64,000 nt of DNA from Streptococcus sanguinis (lineage in GTDB: Bacteria; Bacillota; Bacilli; Lactobacillales; Streptococcaceae), in assembly GCF_900475275.1 (NCBI RefSeq), contig NZ_LS483364.1:1240001-1304000 (forward strand), written 5' to 3'. Below the pieces are notes generated by a model, which saw only the letters and a program-made list of their open reading frames with translations, did no database searches and was not told the DNA's origin. Below are positions 1 to 10,536 of this stretch, one piece after another; position 1 is the stretch's first letter, and each line of letters starts with the position of its first letter. The position numbers were made by a program, and so were the translations under genes.

Positions 1-1772
1 GTAAAGTCAGATCCATTCTCCTGCATAGCCGCTTCAATCTCAGAAATCCGCTCCTCAAGCGCCTCGATATCGGCCTCAATGGACTCCCACTCCTGCTTTT
101 CAAAGTAGCTCATACGCTTTTTCTCCTCGCGCACTTTGGCCGATTTTTCCTTTTCCGACTTTTGAGAAATAGCAGAGCTTTCTGCTAGAAAGGCTTTTTC
201 ATCCAAGTAATCCGTGTAATTACCGAAAATTTCTCTAATACCCCCATCTTCAAAAGCCAAAATCTTGCTGGCTACCTTGTCTAGGAAATAACGGTCGTGG
301 CTGACTGTAATGACTGGACCTGCAAAGCCTTGCAGAAAATTCTCCAAGACTGTCAGAGTCGCAATATCCAAATCATTGGTCGGCTCGTCAAGAAGCAAGA
401 CATTCGGCTTTTCCAAAAGAAGCTTGAGCAGATAAAGTCGCTTTTTCTCTCCGCCAGAAAGCTTTTCGATTAAAGTCCCATGAGTAGAACGAGGAAAAAG
501 AAACTGCTCCAAGAGTTCTGCAATGGAAGTCGTCCCGCTGCCTATCTTGACCTCCTCGGCCACTTCTTGCAGGTAATTGATGACCCGCTTAGACTCATCC
601 AAGCCTTCGATCTGCTGAGAGAAATAGGCGACTCGGACTGTCTCTCCGATAATGAGCTGACCAGCCTGAGGCCGAAGTTTACCGACAATCAGATTGAGCA
701 AGGTTGACTTGCCGACACCGTTATCTCCGACAATCCCAATACGGTCCTTGTTCTGAATCAAAAGACTGAACTGAGAGAGAATAGGCTTCTGATCATAAGC
801 AAAGTCTACATTTTGAAACTCAATGACTTTCTTACCGATACGACTGGTTTCAAAGTTCATTTCCAGATTACTGTCAGTCGTCTGACCGACCAAATCCTTC
901 TTGAGGTCATGGAAACGATTGATACGAGCCTGTTGCTTGGTTGCCCGAGCCTGAGGCTGCCGCCGCATCCAGGATAGCTCCTGCTTGTACAGCTGCTGTT
1001 TCTTATGAAGCAAGGCCGCATCCCGCTCATCTTGCTCCGCCTTGAGACGGACATAGTCTTGATAATTTCCTTGGTATTCAATCAAGCGACCGCCATCCAG
1101 CTCAAAAATCCGAGTTGAAATATTATCCAAGAAATAGCGGTCGTGGGTGATGAAAAGGACGGTCTTCTTTGAATTTTTCAAGAAATGCGTCAGCCATTCA
1201 ATGGTATCAATGTCTAGGTGGTTAGTCGGCTCATCCAGTAAGAGCAAATCTGCATCACCTAAGAGAACCTGGGCCAGCTGAACTCGACGACGAAGACCTC
1301 CTGATAACTGACCGACCTTAAGCGACAGATTTGTCAGACCAAGCTTGGACAGGACCGTCTTGACCTGGCTTTCGATTTCCCAAGCATGGAGCGAGTCCAT
1401 CTCGGCCATAACCGCTTCTAGCCTAGACTGTTGACTTTCATCATAAGCCGTCAGGAGCAGCTCATACTCTCGAATCAACTGCATTTCCCGTAAATCACTA
1501 GACAAAACAGTGTCAAGCACCGTCTGCTCCTCATCAAAATCAGGCTCCTGAGTCAGATAAGCAATCTTATAGCCTGTCTTAGCAGAAAAAGGGCTGACAT
1601 CCCCGTCAAAGCCCGACTTGCCCGACAAGACATCCAGCAGCGTTGTCTTTCCAGTTCCATTGACACCAATCAGACCAATCCGGTCTAGGTCATGAATGAT
1701 AAAGGAAATATCCCGAAAAACAGTCTTATCTCCTACTGATTTGGTTAGCTTGTCAACGATAAAATCGCTCAT
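1..1772 (-). CDS. ABC-F family ATPase, Uup-like (3' end outside window)
   Basis: Soluble ATPase with two ABC cassettes and no membrane segment, the ABC-F layout; members act on ribosomes or DNA rather than in transport. Translating the minus strand gives 590 codons, open to the window edge. Walker A GVNGTGKT and GDNGVGKS, signatures LSGGLRRR and LSGGEKKR, and Walker B followed by DEPTNHLD and DEPTNDLD are all visible. The cassettes are joined by a charged linker, and the C-terminus is a Lys/Glu-rich coiled coil typical of the Uup subgroup. The ATG overlaps the cca stop by 4 bases (ATGA), so translation is probably coupled. A role in antibiotic resistance cannot be read from sequence. Confidence 0.9.
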   Translation of the reverse strand, partial: MSDFIVDKLTKSVGDKTVFRDISFIIHDLDRIGLIGVNGTGKTTLLDVLSGKSGFDGDVSPFSAKTGYKIAYLTQEPDFDEEQTVLDTVLSSDLREMQLIREYELLLTAYDESQQSRLEAVMAEMDSLHAWEIESQVKTVLSKLGLTNLSLKVGQLSGGLRRRVQLAQVLLGDADLLLLDEPTNHLDIDTIEWLTHFLKNSKKTVLFITHDRYFLDNISTRIFELDGGRLIEYQGNYQDYVRLKAEQDERDAALLHKKQQLYKQELSWMRRQPQARATKQQARINRFHDLKKDLVGQTTDSNLEMNFETSRIGKKVIEFQNVDFAYDQKPILSQFSLLIQNKDRIGIVGDNGVGKSTLLNLIVGKLRPQAGQLIIGETVRVAYFSQQIEGLDESKRVINYLQEVAEEVKIGSGTTSIAELLEQFLFPRSTHGTLIEKLSGGEKKRLYLLKLLLEKPNVLLLDEPTNDLDIATLTVLENFLQGFAGPVITVSHDRYFLDKVASKILAFEDGGIREIFGNYTDYLDEKAFLAESSAISQKSEKEKSAKVREEKKRMSYFEKQEWESIEADIEALEERISEIEAAMQENGSDF

Positions 1773-2968
1773 TTTTTCTCCTTGATATAGGCGTAAATAG
1801 CCTCTAAGTCATTAGGCAAATGGCCATCTACAATAGCGTATTCCAACTCTTTCAGAATTTGGCCCAGTTTTGGTCCTGGCTCAAAGTCAAACTCCCGCAT
1901 CAGCATGCCACCATTGACCACCATTTCCTGCTTGTTATGAATAGTCAGACTGGTGTCAATATTCTGAATAGCAGAGAAATCCACTGCCAAACCTTGCGCC
2001 TGCCGAAGCTCTTCTGCTTGTAGCAATAAGTCAATATCATAGTCATAGCAGTCGCGCTTGGTCAAGTCTCGTTCTGAGCGAATAACCGCAATCTCAACCA
2101 GATCTTCTACTTTATTGGCAAATTCACGAGAAGTCTTCCATTTTTTCAGAAAACCTTTGACATTTTGCACATCCAAGGCCAGTAAAAGAGCTGCCCAAGC
2201 CTGCTCTGACGCTGAAAATCGGAAATCTGAAACCAAGTCAAAGAGCCTTTCTAACTTAGCTCTGCTTCCCTTCAAATCTGGCAAAAATTCTATGGCACCG
2301 CTTGTCAAGAGTGCCTCTAAACCCTTGCGCCAAAATGGAGCCAGCAAGAGCTTGTCAAACTCGATAAAAATTCGTTCAACCGAAATCTTTTCAAGCAAGG
2401 GGGCACAATCCTTCATAGCCGCAAAAGTATCTTGCTCCAGATCAAAATCCAAGGCGGCCTGAAAACGAACCCCCCGCATGATGCGTAGAGCATCTTCATT
2501 AAAGCGTTCTGCAGCAGTCCCAACTGCCCGCAAAATCCGATTTTTCAAATCATCCAAACCTTGGAAAAGATCGATGACTTGACCGTTTTCATCCAAAGCT
2601 AGAGCATTGATGGTAAAATCACGTCGCTTGAGATCTTCCTCCAAAGAGCGCACAAAAGAAACCTTGCTTGGCCTGCGGTAGTCCACATAGACATCCTCGG
2701 TCCGGAAAGTCGTCACCTCGTATTCACGGTTATTTTCCAGAACCAAGACGGTTCCATGCTCAATCCCCACATCAACAGTACGGTCAAAGATACGCTTAGT
2801 TTCCTCAGGATAGCTGGAGCTAGCGATATCCACATCGTGAATAGGTCGCTGCAAAAGGGCATCTCGAACAGAGCCGCCAACAAAATAAGCTTCAAAACCA
2901 GCCACTTTTATCTTCTCTAATACTGGCAAAGCCTCCTGAAATTCAGAAGGCAGAGTTTCTAATCTCAT
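1769..2968 (-). CDS. cca: CCA-adding tRNA nucleotidyltransferase
   Basis: Adds or repairs the 3'-terminal CCA of tRNAs using CTP and ATP, without a template. The 399-residue length fits class II bacterial enzymes. The nucleotidyltransferase head near residues 28-52 has GGSVRD followed by the DVDIAS metal-binding aspartates. The RRDFTINAL and RIMRGVRF stretches of the polymerase family follow, and the C-terminal half is helical. It overlaps dapB by 4 bases and the ABC-F gene by 4 bases, so the three form a translationally coupled run. Confidence 0.95.
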   Translation of the reverse strand: MRLETLPSEFQEALPVLEKIKVAGFEAYFVGGSVRDALLQRPIHDVDIASSSYPEETKRIFDRTVDVGIEHGTVLVLENNREYEVTTFRTEDVYVDYRRPSKVSFVRSLEEDLKRRDFTINALALDENGQVIDLFQGLDDLKNRILRAVGTAAERFNEDALRIMRGVRFQAALDFDLEQDTFAAMKDCAPLLEKISVERIFIEFDKLLLAPFWRKGLEALLTSGAIEFLPDLKGSRAKLERLFDLVSDFRFSASEQAWAALLLALDVQNVKGFLKKWKTSREFANKVEDLVEIAVIRSERDLTKRDCYDYDIDLLLQAEELRQAQGLAVDFSAIQNIDTSLTIHNKQEMVVNGGMLMREFDFEPGPKLGQILKELEYAIVDGHLPNDLEAIYAYIKEKK

Positions 2969-3732
2969 AGTAAATGTTCCAATCCATAGACTAATTCTGA
3001 GCGTTTGACAACTTCTTTAATGGCAAGATTAACTCCTGTCATAAAGGAAGCACGGTCATAGGAATCATGCCGCAGCGTCAATCCCTCTCCCTGGCTACCA
3101 AAGATTACTTCTTGATGGGCAACCAGACCAGGCAAGCGAACTGAGTGGATACGCATGCCATCGAAATCAGCTCCGCGAGCGCCGGCTATAGACTCTTCCT
3201 CATCAGCAGCTCCCTGCTGCTTGCTTGGTCTGACTTGACTGATGAGCTCGGCTGTCTTGATAGCTGTCCCACTCGGAGCATCCTTTTTCTGATCATGATG
3301 CAACTCGATAATTTCTACATTTGCAAAATACTTGGCTGCCAGAGCCGAAAACTGCATCAGCAAAACAGCTCCCAAGGCAAAGTTTGGAGCAATCAATCCG
3401 CCCAGCTCCTTTTCCCTAGACAATGCGCTTAGCTCTTCCAACTGGTCTGGTGTAAAACCTGTCGTTCCGACCACTGGGCAAAATCCCTGCTCCAGAGCGA
3501 AGTGAGTATTGTCATAAGCTACTTTTGGGGTTGTAAAATCAACCCAGACATGGGCTTCTAGCCCAGCCAATTCTTCCTTGGCATTGAAGACGGGAACACC
3601 AGCCACTTCTTTTTCATCCGTAAAAGGATCCAGCAAACCAACTAATTCTAATTCAGGATCTTCTGTCACCATTTTGTAGGCTGCTTGGCCCATTTTTCCT
3701 TTAAAACCAGCAATAATAACTTTGATACTCAT
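2965..3732 (-). CDS. dapB: 4-hydroxy-tetrahydrodipicolinate reductase
   Basis: NAD(P)H-dependent reductase of the diaminopimelate/lysine pathway, feeding lysine for protein and peptidoglycan cross-bridges. The 255 residues match the family. The Rossmann glycine motif GFKGKMGQ lies at about 10-16, and the active-site and substrate segment [15 protein letters not shown] at about 143-157 carries the catalytic His pair and Lys. It starts ATG 41 bases after degV and overlaps cca by 4 bases, in the same order as in other streptococci. Confidence 0.95.
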   Translation of the reverse strand: MSIKVIIAGFKGKMGQAAYKMVTEDPELELVGLLDPFTDEKEVAGVPVFNAKEELAGLEAHVWVDFTTPKVAYDNTHFALEQGFCPVVGTTGFTPDQLEELSALSREKELGGLIAPNFALGAVLLMQFSALAAKYFANVEIIELHHDQKKDAPSGTAIKTAELISQVRPSKQQGAADEEESIAGARGADFDGMRIHSVRLPGLVAHQEVIFGSQGEGLTLRHDSYDRASFMTGVNLAIKEVVKRSELVYGLEHLL

Positions 3733-3773
3733 GTTTCTCCTCCTTACAGAGACAAACTCAGATATTCAGACAA

Positions 3774-4622
3774 TCAAATCACAGGAATATAAGCAAGTGC
3801 AACACTCCCCTTGCCTAGATGCGTTCCAATGACACTGCCAAAGGTTACGATAGGGACTTCACTAGCAATACCGCTGTCTAGCAGATTTTGCTGAAGCTCA
3901 GCTGCTTTTTCTGGCGCATTGCCATGGATAACCATAATCTGATAAGCACCGCCTGCTGTTCTTTCTTGGACAAGTTCCAGTATACGCTTGGTAGCCTTCT
4001 TCTCCGTCCGAATCTTTTCAAAAACTTCTATCACACCATGATTGTTAAAATACAGAATAGGCTTGATACTGAGCAGATTTCCCAGAATAGCTGCACCGTT
4101 AGACAGGCGTCCTCCTTTGACCAAGTGGTCCAAGTCGTCCACCATGATAAAGGCGCTGGTGCCATCAATCTGCTTTTGAACATTAGCTAAAATTGTTTCA
4201 AAATCTAGTCCTTCTTCTGCCCACTCTAGAGCAGATTGAACCATAATACCGAGCGGTGCACTGGTAATCTTAGAATCCGGAAAGGCAATTTGCAAACCGT
4301 GAAATTCATCTTTCAGATACTGAATGTTTTGATAAAAACCAGAAATTCCGCGAGATAGAAAGAGTCCCAGAACATGAGTATAGTCTTTGCCGTCTAGAAT
4401 GGTGAGAATCTCTTCTAGGTCCGCAATGCTAGGCTGACTGGTCTTGGGTAGTTCATCTGACTGAGCCATTTTTTCATAAAATTCACTGGCTGTTAAGTTT
4501 CTGCCTTCGACATAAGACTCACCGTCAATCACGACCGGAATGTCCAAGACGAAAAGATTTTCGTTCTCTAGCAGCGAAGCTGGCAGATAGGCCGATGAAT
4601 CTGTGATAACCGCTAACTTCAT
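3774..4622 (-). CDS. DegV family fatty-acid-binding protein (FakB type)
   Basis: DegV-fold protein of 282 residues. Family members hold a fatty acid and present it to the kinase FakA so exogenous fatty acids enter phospholipid synthesis; the ligand here is not known. The start [11 protein letters not shown] is the standard first beta strand and Asp/Ser loop, TSQPS is the Thr-Ser motif contacting the carboxylate, and KGGRLSNG is the conserved Gly-Arg-Leu-Ser turn. It lies 2 bases after the DUF1149-like gene. A second DegV paralogue is at 58886-59728, so two binding proteins of different specificity are plausible. Confidence 0.9.
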   Translation of the reverse strand: MKLAVITDSSAYLPASLLENENLFVLDIPVVIDGESYVEGRNLTASEFYEKMAQSDELPKTSQPSIADLEEILTILDGKDYTHVLGLFLSRGISGFYQNIQYLKDEFHGLQIAFPDSKITSAPLGIMVQSALEWAEEGLDFETILANVQKQIDGTSAFIMVDDLDHLVKGGRLSNGAAILGNLLSIKPILYFNNHGVIEVFEKIRTEKKATKRILELVQERTAGGAYQIMVIHGNAPEKAAELQQNLLDSGIASEVPIVTFGSVIGTHLGKGSVALAYIPVI

Positions 4623-4624
4623 GA

Positions 4625-4999
4625 TTAAAACTCCAAATTAATGCCTGGCAAATCCAGAGCAATTTCTGTCACTTCATAAGTCAAGCGGTTGAGCATGGTC
4701 AGGCAAGGCCGAGCCAGCTCTTCTACTTCATCGTGGTCAAATTCACTCGGTTCCTCAATAAGACGACCGTGAATGTGGTTGGCTTGCGAAATAGTTCCGC
4801 TGATAACAAAATTTTCAAAAACAATCATAAAGGTCAAAATCACAATCAATGAAGTTGTGTGTGCTTCGACATCTCTTTTGACCAATTGGAAATTCACATC
4901 AACCTTGGTTTCAGGTGTTCCATTTTCTTTTTCCCACTCAAAATTTCGGGCGTCAAAATGGTACTGACTAACAAATTCTTTTTCGCGCTGTATGTTCAT
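4625..4999 (-). CDS. DUF1149-like cytosolic protein
   Basis: Small protein of unknown function that I associate with the DUF1149 family, which has a SecB-like fold; that link is from recall. The frame is open further upstream, but the start at 4999 (MNIQREKEF) is preceded by AGGAGAA at good spacing and gives 124 residues, so the upstream extension is unlikely to be translated. The protein is acidic with no signal peptide; its middle [17 protein letters not shown] is hydrophobic but probably a beta strand. It is the first gene of the operon leading into degV, dapB, cca and the ABC-F gene. Confidence 0.75.
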   Translation of the reverse strand: MNIQREKEFVSQYHFDARNFEWEKENGTPETKVDVNFQLVKRDVEAHTTSLIVILTFMIVFENFVISGTISQANHIHGRLIEEPSEFDHDEVEELARPCLTMLNRLTYEVTEIALDLPGINLEF

Positions 5000-5030
5000 T
5001 TTTATTCTCCTAAAAATATGCGATAGGCTC

Positions 5031-5039
5031 ATTATACCA
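5031..5039 (-). promoter_or_regulatory. Extended -10 promoter for the DUF1149-degV-dapB-cca operon
   Basis: Minus-strand TGGTATAAT is an extended -10 element about 35 bases before the ATG at 4999. No good -35 is seen, as is common for extended -10 promoters in streptococci. Confidence 0.6.
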
Positions 5040-5088
5040 TATATCGAGTGAAGTTTCCATGCTAAAATTTGCAGGCCGGAAAACACAA

Positions 5089-5120
5089 AAAAGAATCTCA
5101 CTGACAAGCGAGATTCTTTT
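5089..5120 (-). terminator. Rho-independent terminator after fruA
   Basis: Perfect 11-bp stem AAAAGAATCTC/GAGATTCTTTT with a 10-base loop, starting 5 bases after the fruA stop and followed by a T-rich run on the minus strand. Confidence 0.9.
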
Positions 5121-5125
5121 AAATA

Positions 5126-7087
5126 TTATTTTTCAAGTGGTTTGCGCAGGTAACCAAAGATAACGCCGCTGACTACTGCACCAATCAATACATATACCAA
5201 GTAAAGGATTGGATTATTTGTCAATCCGATAACGAAGATTCCTCCATGAGGAGCCATGAGCTTGATACCAGACAAGCCTACAAGAGCACCTGTAAGAGCG
5301 GAACCTACGATAAAGCTTGGGATAGCACGGGCTGGGTCAGCAGCTCCAAACGGAATCGCTCCTTCTGTGATGAAAGATAGTCCCATAACGATGTTTGTCA
5401 AACCTGAATCACGTTCTTCTTCAGTGAATTTATGTTTGAACAAAAGAGTTGCAATAAATACTGCCAAAGGCGGAACCATACCAGCTGCCATAACTGCTGC
5501 CATAACAGGCGAACCACCAGTTGAAACAGTGCTTGCAAGTGTACTAGTACCAAATACGTAAGCAGCCTTATTAACCGGCCCACCCATATCGACAGCCATC
5601 ATACCGCCTACCAAGAGGCCAAGGAGGACAGCAGAGCTTCCGCTCAGACTTGCCAAGAAATCATTCAAGGCTGTATTGATTGCCGACATTGGAATATTGA
5701 CCGCCAACATCACAAATCCAGTCACAAGAACACCCAGAAGAGGCAAAAGCAAGATTGAACGGATACCTTCAAGTGAGCGAGGCAGACCTGCAAGAAGCTT
5801 ACGAAGGAAAAGGATGATACCACCAGCTAAGAAGCCGCCTACCATAGCTCCAAGGAAACCAGATGATACACCAACTAAATCAAGTGTTTTCTGACCGCCT
5901 TCAGCATAGGCAACAGCACCAAATGATGCACCGCTGCTCGCAATTGCACCAGCTACGAAACCAGAAACCAGACCTGGCTTTTCAGCGATTGAGTAAGCTA
6001 TATAACCAGCTAATACTGGCAACATGAAGCCAAAGGCTGCTGCACCAATTGCTTTAAATTGCGCTGCAATCTCATGATAACTTCCTAGATTAGAAAGCTG
6101 ATCTTTTGGTACACCTAAAATCTGATCCAACAAGAATGCAATGGCAATCATGATACCACCACCAATAACGAATGGCAACATTTGGGAAACACCGCTCATC
6201 AAGTGCTTGTAGAAAGCGCCACCCAGACTAAGTTTTTCATTACTAGACTCTGCCGTACCGCCACCATTGGCAGCCTTGTAAATCTCAGCATTTCCAGAAA
6301 GGGCCAGATTGATGAGTTCTTCTGTCTTACGAATACCATCTGCAACTGGACGATTGATCAACGGCTTGCCGTCAAAGCGATTCATCTCTACGGCCTTATC
6401 TGCCGCGATGATAACAGCTTTAGCGTTTTTGATATCTTCTGCTGTCAGTTTATTTCCGACACCACTGGCACCGTTGGTTTCAACTTTGATGCCAACACCC
6501 ATTTCAGCAGCGACCTTTTGCAAGGCCTCTTGAGCCATGTAAGTATGCGCAATTCCTGTCGTACAAGCTGTTACAGCTACAAGGAAATTTCCGCCTTCAT
6601 TGGCAGGTTCAACAACAGCAGGTTCTTCTGCTTTTTCTGAAGCTTGGTCAAAAAGCTCAATCACCTGATCAGGCGAAGTAACTTGGCGCAGTTTATCCGC
6701 AAAGCCATCTTTCATCAGGTATTGGGACAATTCAGCCAAGGCTGCCAAGTGAGTGTCGTTAGCACCTTCTGGAGCTGCAATCATGAAGAAAAGATCAGTT
6801 GGTTGTCCATCCAAACTTTCATAATCGACACCTTTATTTGACTTGGCAAAAAGGACAGTCGCTTCTTTCACTGCGGCATTTTTGCTGTGAGGCATAGCAA
6901 TTCCGTCACCCAAACCTGTAGAAGTCAAGGCTTCACGAGCCAAAATCCCTTCTTTGAAAGTATCGAAGTCTGTTACATAGCCATGATCCACTAGGCTCTG
7001 AATCATTTCTTCGATAACAGCTTTTTTCTCGGTTGCCTGCAAGTCCAGCAACATCACATCTTTTCTTAGTAAGTCTTGAATTTTCAT
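5126..7087 (-). CDS. fruA: PTS fructose transporter subunit EIIABC
   Basis: Membrane permease that takes up fructose and phosphorylates it to fructose 1-phosphate with PEP-derived phosphate from HPr. The 653 residues carry three domains in order. EIIA (about 1-145) has its phosphorylated His at about 67 in AMPHSKN; EIIB (about 167-265) has its phospho-Cys at about 175 in TACTTGIAHT; EIIC (about 290-650) has 8-10 membrane segments. The start overlaps the fruK stop by 4 bases. The product is the substrate of FruK next door. The linker between EIIA and EIIB is Glu/Ala/Pro rich. Intact. Confidence 0.97.
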   Translation of the reverse strand: MKIQDLLRKDVMLLDLQATEKKAVIEEMIQSLVDHGYVTDFDTFKEGILAREALTSTGLGDGIAMPHSKNAAVKEATVLFAKSNKGVDYESLDGQPTDLFFMIAAPEGANDTHLAALAELSQYLMKDGFADKLRQVTSPDQVIELFDQASEKAEEPAVVEPANEGGNFLVAVTACTTGIAHTYMAQEALQKVAAEMGVGIKVETNGASGVGNKLTAEDIKNAKAVIIAADKAVEMNRFDGKPLINRPVADGIRKTEELINLALSGNAEIYKAANGGGTAESSNEKLSLGGAFYKHLMSGVSQMLPFVIGGGIMIAIAFLLDQILGVPKDQLSNLGSYHEIAAQFKAIGAAAFGFMLPVLAGYIAYSIAEKPGLVSGFVAGAIASSGASFGAVAYAEGGQKTLDLVGVSSGFLGAMVGGFLAGGIILFLRKLLAGLPRSLEGIRSILLLPLLGVLVTGFVMLAVNIPMSAINTALNDFLASLSGSSAVLLGLLVGGMMAVDMGGPVNKAAYVFGTSTLASTVSTGGSPVMAAVMAAGMVPPLAVFIATLLFKHKFTEEERDSGLTNIVMGLSFITEGAIPFGAADPARAIPSFIVGSALTGALVGLSGIKLMAPHGGIFVIGLTNNPILYLVYVLIGAVVSGVIFGYLRKPLEK

Positions 7088-7995
7088 ATTTTTTCTACCT
7101 CTACTTTTTCATAGATTTCTTTTATATAATCAGTTGTCGCCAAATCATCTGAGAAGGTGGTCGCCGTTCCGCAGGCCACTCCCCATTTGAAGGCTTGAAT
7201 AACATCGCCAGAGCGGACAAACTCTCCAGTAAACCCAGCCACCATAGAGTCGCCAGCACCAACAGAATTTTTCACATTGCCCTTGATAGGTTTAGCGAAA
7301 TAGGCACCCTCTTGAGTTACCAGTAAAGCGCCGTCACCAGCCATGGAAATGATCACATGTTGGGCACCCTTGTCTAAGATTTGACGAGCATAACTCTCAA
7401 TCTGATCCAAGCTTTCGAGCTTGACTCCGAAAATATCACCTAGTTCGTGATTGTTAGGTTTAACCAAGAGCGGCTCAAACTCTAATGAATCAAGCAACGT
7501 CTGGCCTTCAAAGTCGCAGACGACTTGCGCTCCTGTCTTTCTGGTAATGCCAATCAGTTTCTTGTAGACAACATTTCCTAGATTTTTAGGACTGCTGCCA
7601 GCAAAGACTACTGTATCTTCTGAAGTCAGAGAAGAAAGGAACTTCTCCAGCTCTTCTAGTTTCTGATTAGAAATTTCCGGACCTGGTCCGTTAATTTCTG
7701 TCTCAGCATCCGCTTTAATCTTGACATTGATACGAGTATCCTGCTCAACTTCTACAAAATGGCTGGAGATTCCTTCCTCTTTCAGAGTATCTGTGATGAA
7801 CTTGCCAGTAAAACCACCGATAAATCCAGTCGCTGTATTCTCAATACCTAGACGTTTGAGAACTCGGCTAACATTGATACCCTTTCCGCCAGCGAATTTG
7901 TCGTCACTGTCCATCCGATTGACGCTTCCTATAAGAACCTTGTCCAGACGGACAATATAGTCGATGGAAGGGTTTAGTGTGACAGTATAAATCAT
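7084..7995 (-). CDS. fruK: 1-phosphofructokinase
   Basis: Phosphorylates fructose 1-phosphate to fructose 1,6-bisphosphate. A 303-residue PfkB-family sugar kinase: the N-terminal GGKGINVSRVLKRLG is PfkB signature 1, and NSVGAGDSMVAGF near residue 245 is signature 2, with the catalytic Asp in GAGD. Four-base overlaps with fruR and fruA show a tightly coupled three-gene operon, so uptake and second phosphorylation are made together. Fructose 1-phosphate, its substrate, is the usual inducer of FruR-type repressors. Confidence 0.96.
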   Translation of the reverse strand: MIYTVTLNPSIDYIVRLDKVLIGSVNRMDSDDKFAGGKGINVSRVLKRLGIENTATGFIGGFTGKFITDTLKEEGISSHFVEVEQDTRINVKIKADAETEINGPGPEISNQKLEELEKFLSSLTSEDTVVFAGSSPKNLGNVVYKKLIGITRKTGAQVVCDFEGQTLLDSLEFEPLLVKPNNHELGDIFGVKLESLDQIESYARQILDKGAQHVIISMAGDGALLVTQEGAYFAKPIKGNVKNSVGAGDSMVAGFTGEFVRSGDVIQAFKWGVACGTATTFSDDLATTDYIKEIYEKVEVEKI

Positions 7996-8735
7996 ACTTC
8001 AATCACCTCCGTTTTTTCTTTGAGCGCTTGAATCACTTCTGATTCATTTTGATTAGTAATGATGCTTGCTTTGGCAAGAGGAGCAACCTTGACAAAGGAC
8101 GTCTGTCCTAGTTTAGAAAGATCAGCCAAGACATAAGTTTTCTTAGCGTTCTCCAAAATCGCTCTTTTGACAGCTCCTTCTTCCATATCTGGAGTGGTAA
8201 AGAAGCCATCGCCAATGCCATTCATTCCAATAAAGGCCTTATCGAAATTCAACTGACCGATTTGATTCAGAGCCACACCGCCAATGCTGGCATCCGTTGA
8301 ACGCTTGACCTTTCCGCCGATAATGACCGTCGGAATATTACGCTCTACCAACTTGGTCGCATGGTGAATGGAGTTGGTGACCACTGTCACTCTTGGATCA
8401 TGCAACTCATTGACTAAAAGCTCATTGGTTGTCCCCGCATCAATAAAAATCACATCATGCTCTTGAATCAAGCTTGCTGCCATCTTGGCAATAGCTGTCT
8501 TTTCTTGAATGCTTTTGATAGATTTTTCCTGATTGCTCTCTTCTTCTTGTAGAAAATGAAGGCTTTCGGCTCCACCATGAACTCGTCGCAGTTTATGCTC
8601 GCTCTCCAGTTCATCCAAATCTCTTCTGATAGTTGATTCTGAAGTGTTCAAAGCATGTACTAGATAGTCTAAAGAAACAAATTTCTCTCTTATGACTGTC
8701 TCTAGAATAACTTGCTTTCTTTCCGACTTCAGCAT
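7992..8735 (-). CDS. fruR: DeoR-family repressor of the fructose operon
   Basis: A 247-residue DeoR-type regulator and first gene of the fru operon, so it controls its own synthesis. The N-terminal winged helix includes ESTIRRDLDEL with the DeoR Arg-Arg-Asp-Leu signature. The C-terminal sugar-phosphate isomerase-like sensor has IFIDAGTT and a GGKVKRST segment. By family, DNA release is triggered by a phosphorylated sugar, here probably fructose 1-phosphate. A 14-bp palindrome just after the promoter -10 is the likely operator. Confidence 0.93.
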   Translation of the reverse strand: MLKSERKQVILETVIREKFVSLDYLVHALNTSESTIRRDLDELESEHKLRRVHGGAESLHFLQEEESNQEKSIKSIQEKTAIAKMAASLIQEHDVIFIDAGTTNELLVNELHDPRVTVVTNSIHHATKLVERNIPTVIIGGKVKRSTDASIGGVALNQIGQLNFDKAFIGMNGIGDGFFTTPDMEEGAVKRAILENAKKTYVLADLSKLGQTSFVKVAPLAKASIITNQNESEVIQALKEKTEVIEV

Positions 8736-8751
8736 AAAGCACCTCCTTTGG

Positions 8752-8765
8752 AATCGTTTACGATT
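8752..8765. promoter_or_regulatory. Candidate FruR (or CcpA) operator
   Basis: Perfect palindrome AATCGTTTACGATT placed 3 bases after the fru -10, across the predicted transcription start, where a bound repressor would block initiation. Its core GTTTACG is partly cre-like but lacks the outer TG/CA, so I favour FruR. Confidence 0.6.
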
Positions 8766-8768
8766 ATT

Positions 8769-8796
8769 ATTATACCTCTTTAATTTTCAATGTCAA
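8769..8796 (-). promoter_or_regulatory. fruRKA promoter
   Basis: Minus-strand TTGACA (8791-8796), 16-base spacer, TATAAT (8769-8774). Both boxes are perfect consensus. An AAAGGAGG ribosome binding site precedes the fruR ATG. Confidence 0.85.
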
Positions 8797-8845
8797 GCAA
8801 TTTCTATCAAAATCTTTCATTTTCTATCTTTTTATCTTATCGAAC

Positions 8846-8871
8846 AAAAAAGAGCTGGACTATATCCAACT
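8846..8871 (-). terminator. Terminator after the CAAX protease operon
   Basis: Seven-bp stem AGTTGGA/TCCAGCT with one G-U pair, then CTTTTTT on the minus strand, about 40 bases beyond the stop of the protease gene. Confidence 0.75.
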
Positions 8872-8909
8872 CCTTTCATATCGTTGCATAACTGCCAAAT
8901 AAAAGGCAA

Positions 8910-9893
8910 TTAGCTATTATTGATCAATGATACAAGATAGGCTGCCATGACAGGCAGAAAAGTACCAAGAAAAGTAAACACAACCAGAACCCAGAACCAG
9001 ACTGACTTAAAAGCCTGTCGGTAGGTCCCTGGGAGCGAACGATTTGTGTCAATGTATTCCTTAAATTTTGGCCACTTCAAGATTAAAAGCAAAAGAAATA
9101 CTGTGCTGCCAGCGATTAACAGGCCGTAAAAAACGATGTTAACAATAGGCTCTGGAGCTTTTTTTGAAAGAAAAGCTATACCTTCTGCTATGACAAAGTT
9201 ATTGAGAGCATGAAAAATGATAGACCAGATAATCGAATACTCAAAAGCGATATAACCAAAGCCTAAACCAATCAAACTAGCAAAATAAAACTGATAAAGA
9301 TTTTCGTGAAAAAGACCAAACAAAATCGCAGTCAGAAGAATGGCAAAAACCTTTCCATGCTTCTCTAATGCTCGCAATCCAGCACCTCTAAAAATGATTT
9401 CCTCCGTAACTGGAGCCATCAAAGATGAATAAATCAGCATGGTCAGCGTTTCAGAACCGCCGCCTCCTGATTCCATACTAGATAGATCTAGATTGAAGAG
9501 TTGCATGATAGCCTGCATCATCTGATTGACAACGGCTGTAAACAATTGGGCGAATAAAAGGAAGCAAATCATATAAAAGAAAACTTTAGGGGTCATCTTC
9601 CGCCCCTTGCGACGAAGGTCGTATTTAAAGAGCTGCTTGCCCCGAGACACTGTGAAAGTAAGAACACCAAGACAGGAAGCTAGAATATAGGCTCCTCCGT
9701 CCTTTTCCATGAATTTGGTAACAATGTCTTGCGTCTTTTGAATGTCCATACCTTGTCCTGGCATGATGACAAAAAAGGCAACAAATACGTAAATGAAGAC
9801 AGCAGCAATCATGACCCATAAATAAGTAAAGCAAGTCGCTGAAAATCGTCCTAGATCTTTTTTAGGATTTAAAGGTTCAGGTATATAATACAT
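8910..9893 (-). CDS. CPBP (CAAX-type) intramembrane metalloprotease
   Basis: Polytopic membrane protein of 327 residues with about eight hydrophobic segments. The CPBP/Abi active-site motifs are present: TEEIIFRG with the Glu pair at about 164-165 and Arg at 169, FGLFHEN with His at about 196, and FHALNN further on. In Gram-positive bacteria such proteins process membrane substrates or give self-immunity to peptides; the substrate here is unknown and no bacteriocin genes are nearby. It is the last gene of the hemW operon, 13 bases after the preceding gene. Confidence 0.85.
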   Translation of the reverse strand: MYYIPEPLNPKKDLGRFSATCFTYLWVMIAAVFIYVFVAFFVIMPGQGMDIQKTQDIVTKFMEKDGGAYILASCLGVLTFTVSRGKQLFKYDLRRKGRKMTPKVFFYMICFLLFAQLFTAVVNQMMQAIMQLFNLDLSSMESGGGGSETLTMLIYSSLMAPVTEEIIFRGAGLRALEKHGKVFAILLTAILFGLFHENLYQFYFASLIGLGFGYIAFEYSIIWSIIFHALNNFVIAEGIAFLSKKAPEPIVNIVFYGLLIAGSTVFLLLLILKWPKFKEYIDTNRSLPGTYRQAFKSVWFWVLVVFTFLGTFLPVMAAYLVSLINNS

Positions 9894-9906
9894 AAAATCT
9901 CCTATA

Positions 9907-10536
9907 TTAAATTTTCTCCTTACCCTTTCGGCTTAGGAAATACAAGGTCAAAAAGATTCCCTCATAAAGCAAAGCAAAAAGAATAAAGGCGTGCATGAAA
10001 AATTCTTCCGGCAGAATCCAAATGACTGGATCCTTAGTTGGATCAAACATCCAGGTATTATCTCCGGCAAAGAGAACTTGATGAAAGAGTGTAAAAAAAT
10101 TATTAAAACCAATCATAAAAGCCAAGCCAGCAAAGACAAGCGGCAAGAGACTAATCACCAGAAAAGCCCGTCTGTAAAGACCCAAAAATCCCTTTTTAAC
10201 CACTTTTTTGATAAAGAAAATCAAAACCGGCAAGGTTATTAGAAAAATAGCTTGCGCCAAGTGAAAAAGATACTTGACCGCCTGAAAATGATGTAGCCCT
10301 GCAGCTGACGAGCGAAAATCTGGCATCGCCAGTTTCTGACTAAAAGGATTGGTCAGGTAATTCATCAGAATATTAAAATTATACTGGATGGTCTCTGCTT
10401 TCAAATACACCTTATCCGGCAAGTTGAAATAAGAAATCTCCATCGGGTATAAAAGCCAAGCCAGATAAATGGTCAGCAGAATAGCTACTGCCAGCAAGCA
10501 CAAAGCGCTGGCTGAAAATCTCAACTTATCACGCAT
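9907..10536 (-). CDS. TIGR01906-like integral membrane protein
   Basis: A 209-residue membrane protein with four or five hydrophobic helices (about 10-30, 85-105, 120-142 and 180-200) and no catalytic motif that I recognise. It resembles the TIGR01906 family found next to the NagD-like phosphatase in lactobacilli and streptococci; function unknown. It overlaps the phosphatase gene by 8 bases, so the two are translationally coupled. Confidence 0.7.
   Translation of the reverse strand: MRDKLRFSASALCLLAVAILLTIYLAWLLYPMEISYFNLPDKVYLKAETIQYNFNILMNYLTNPFSQKLAMPDFRSSAAGLHHFQAVKYLFHLAQAIFLITLPVLIFFIKKVVKKGFLGLYRRAFLVISLLPLVFAGLAFMIGFNNFFTLFHQVLFAGDNTWMFDPTKDPVIWILPEEFFMHAFILFALLYEGIFLTLYFLSRKGKEKI

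Noticed and set aside
2058..2462. 134-codon Ser/Lys-rich open frame on plus
   Set aside because: Antisense to cca; composition is that of a reverse-frame shadow.
6182..6640. 152-codon open frame on plus
   Set aside because: Lies wholly antisense to fruA with no ribosome binding site; a shadow of the conserved EIIB/EIIC coding.
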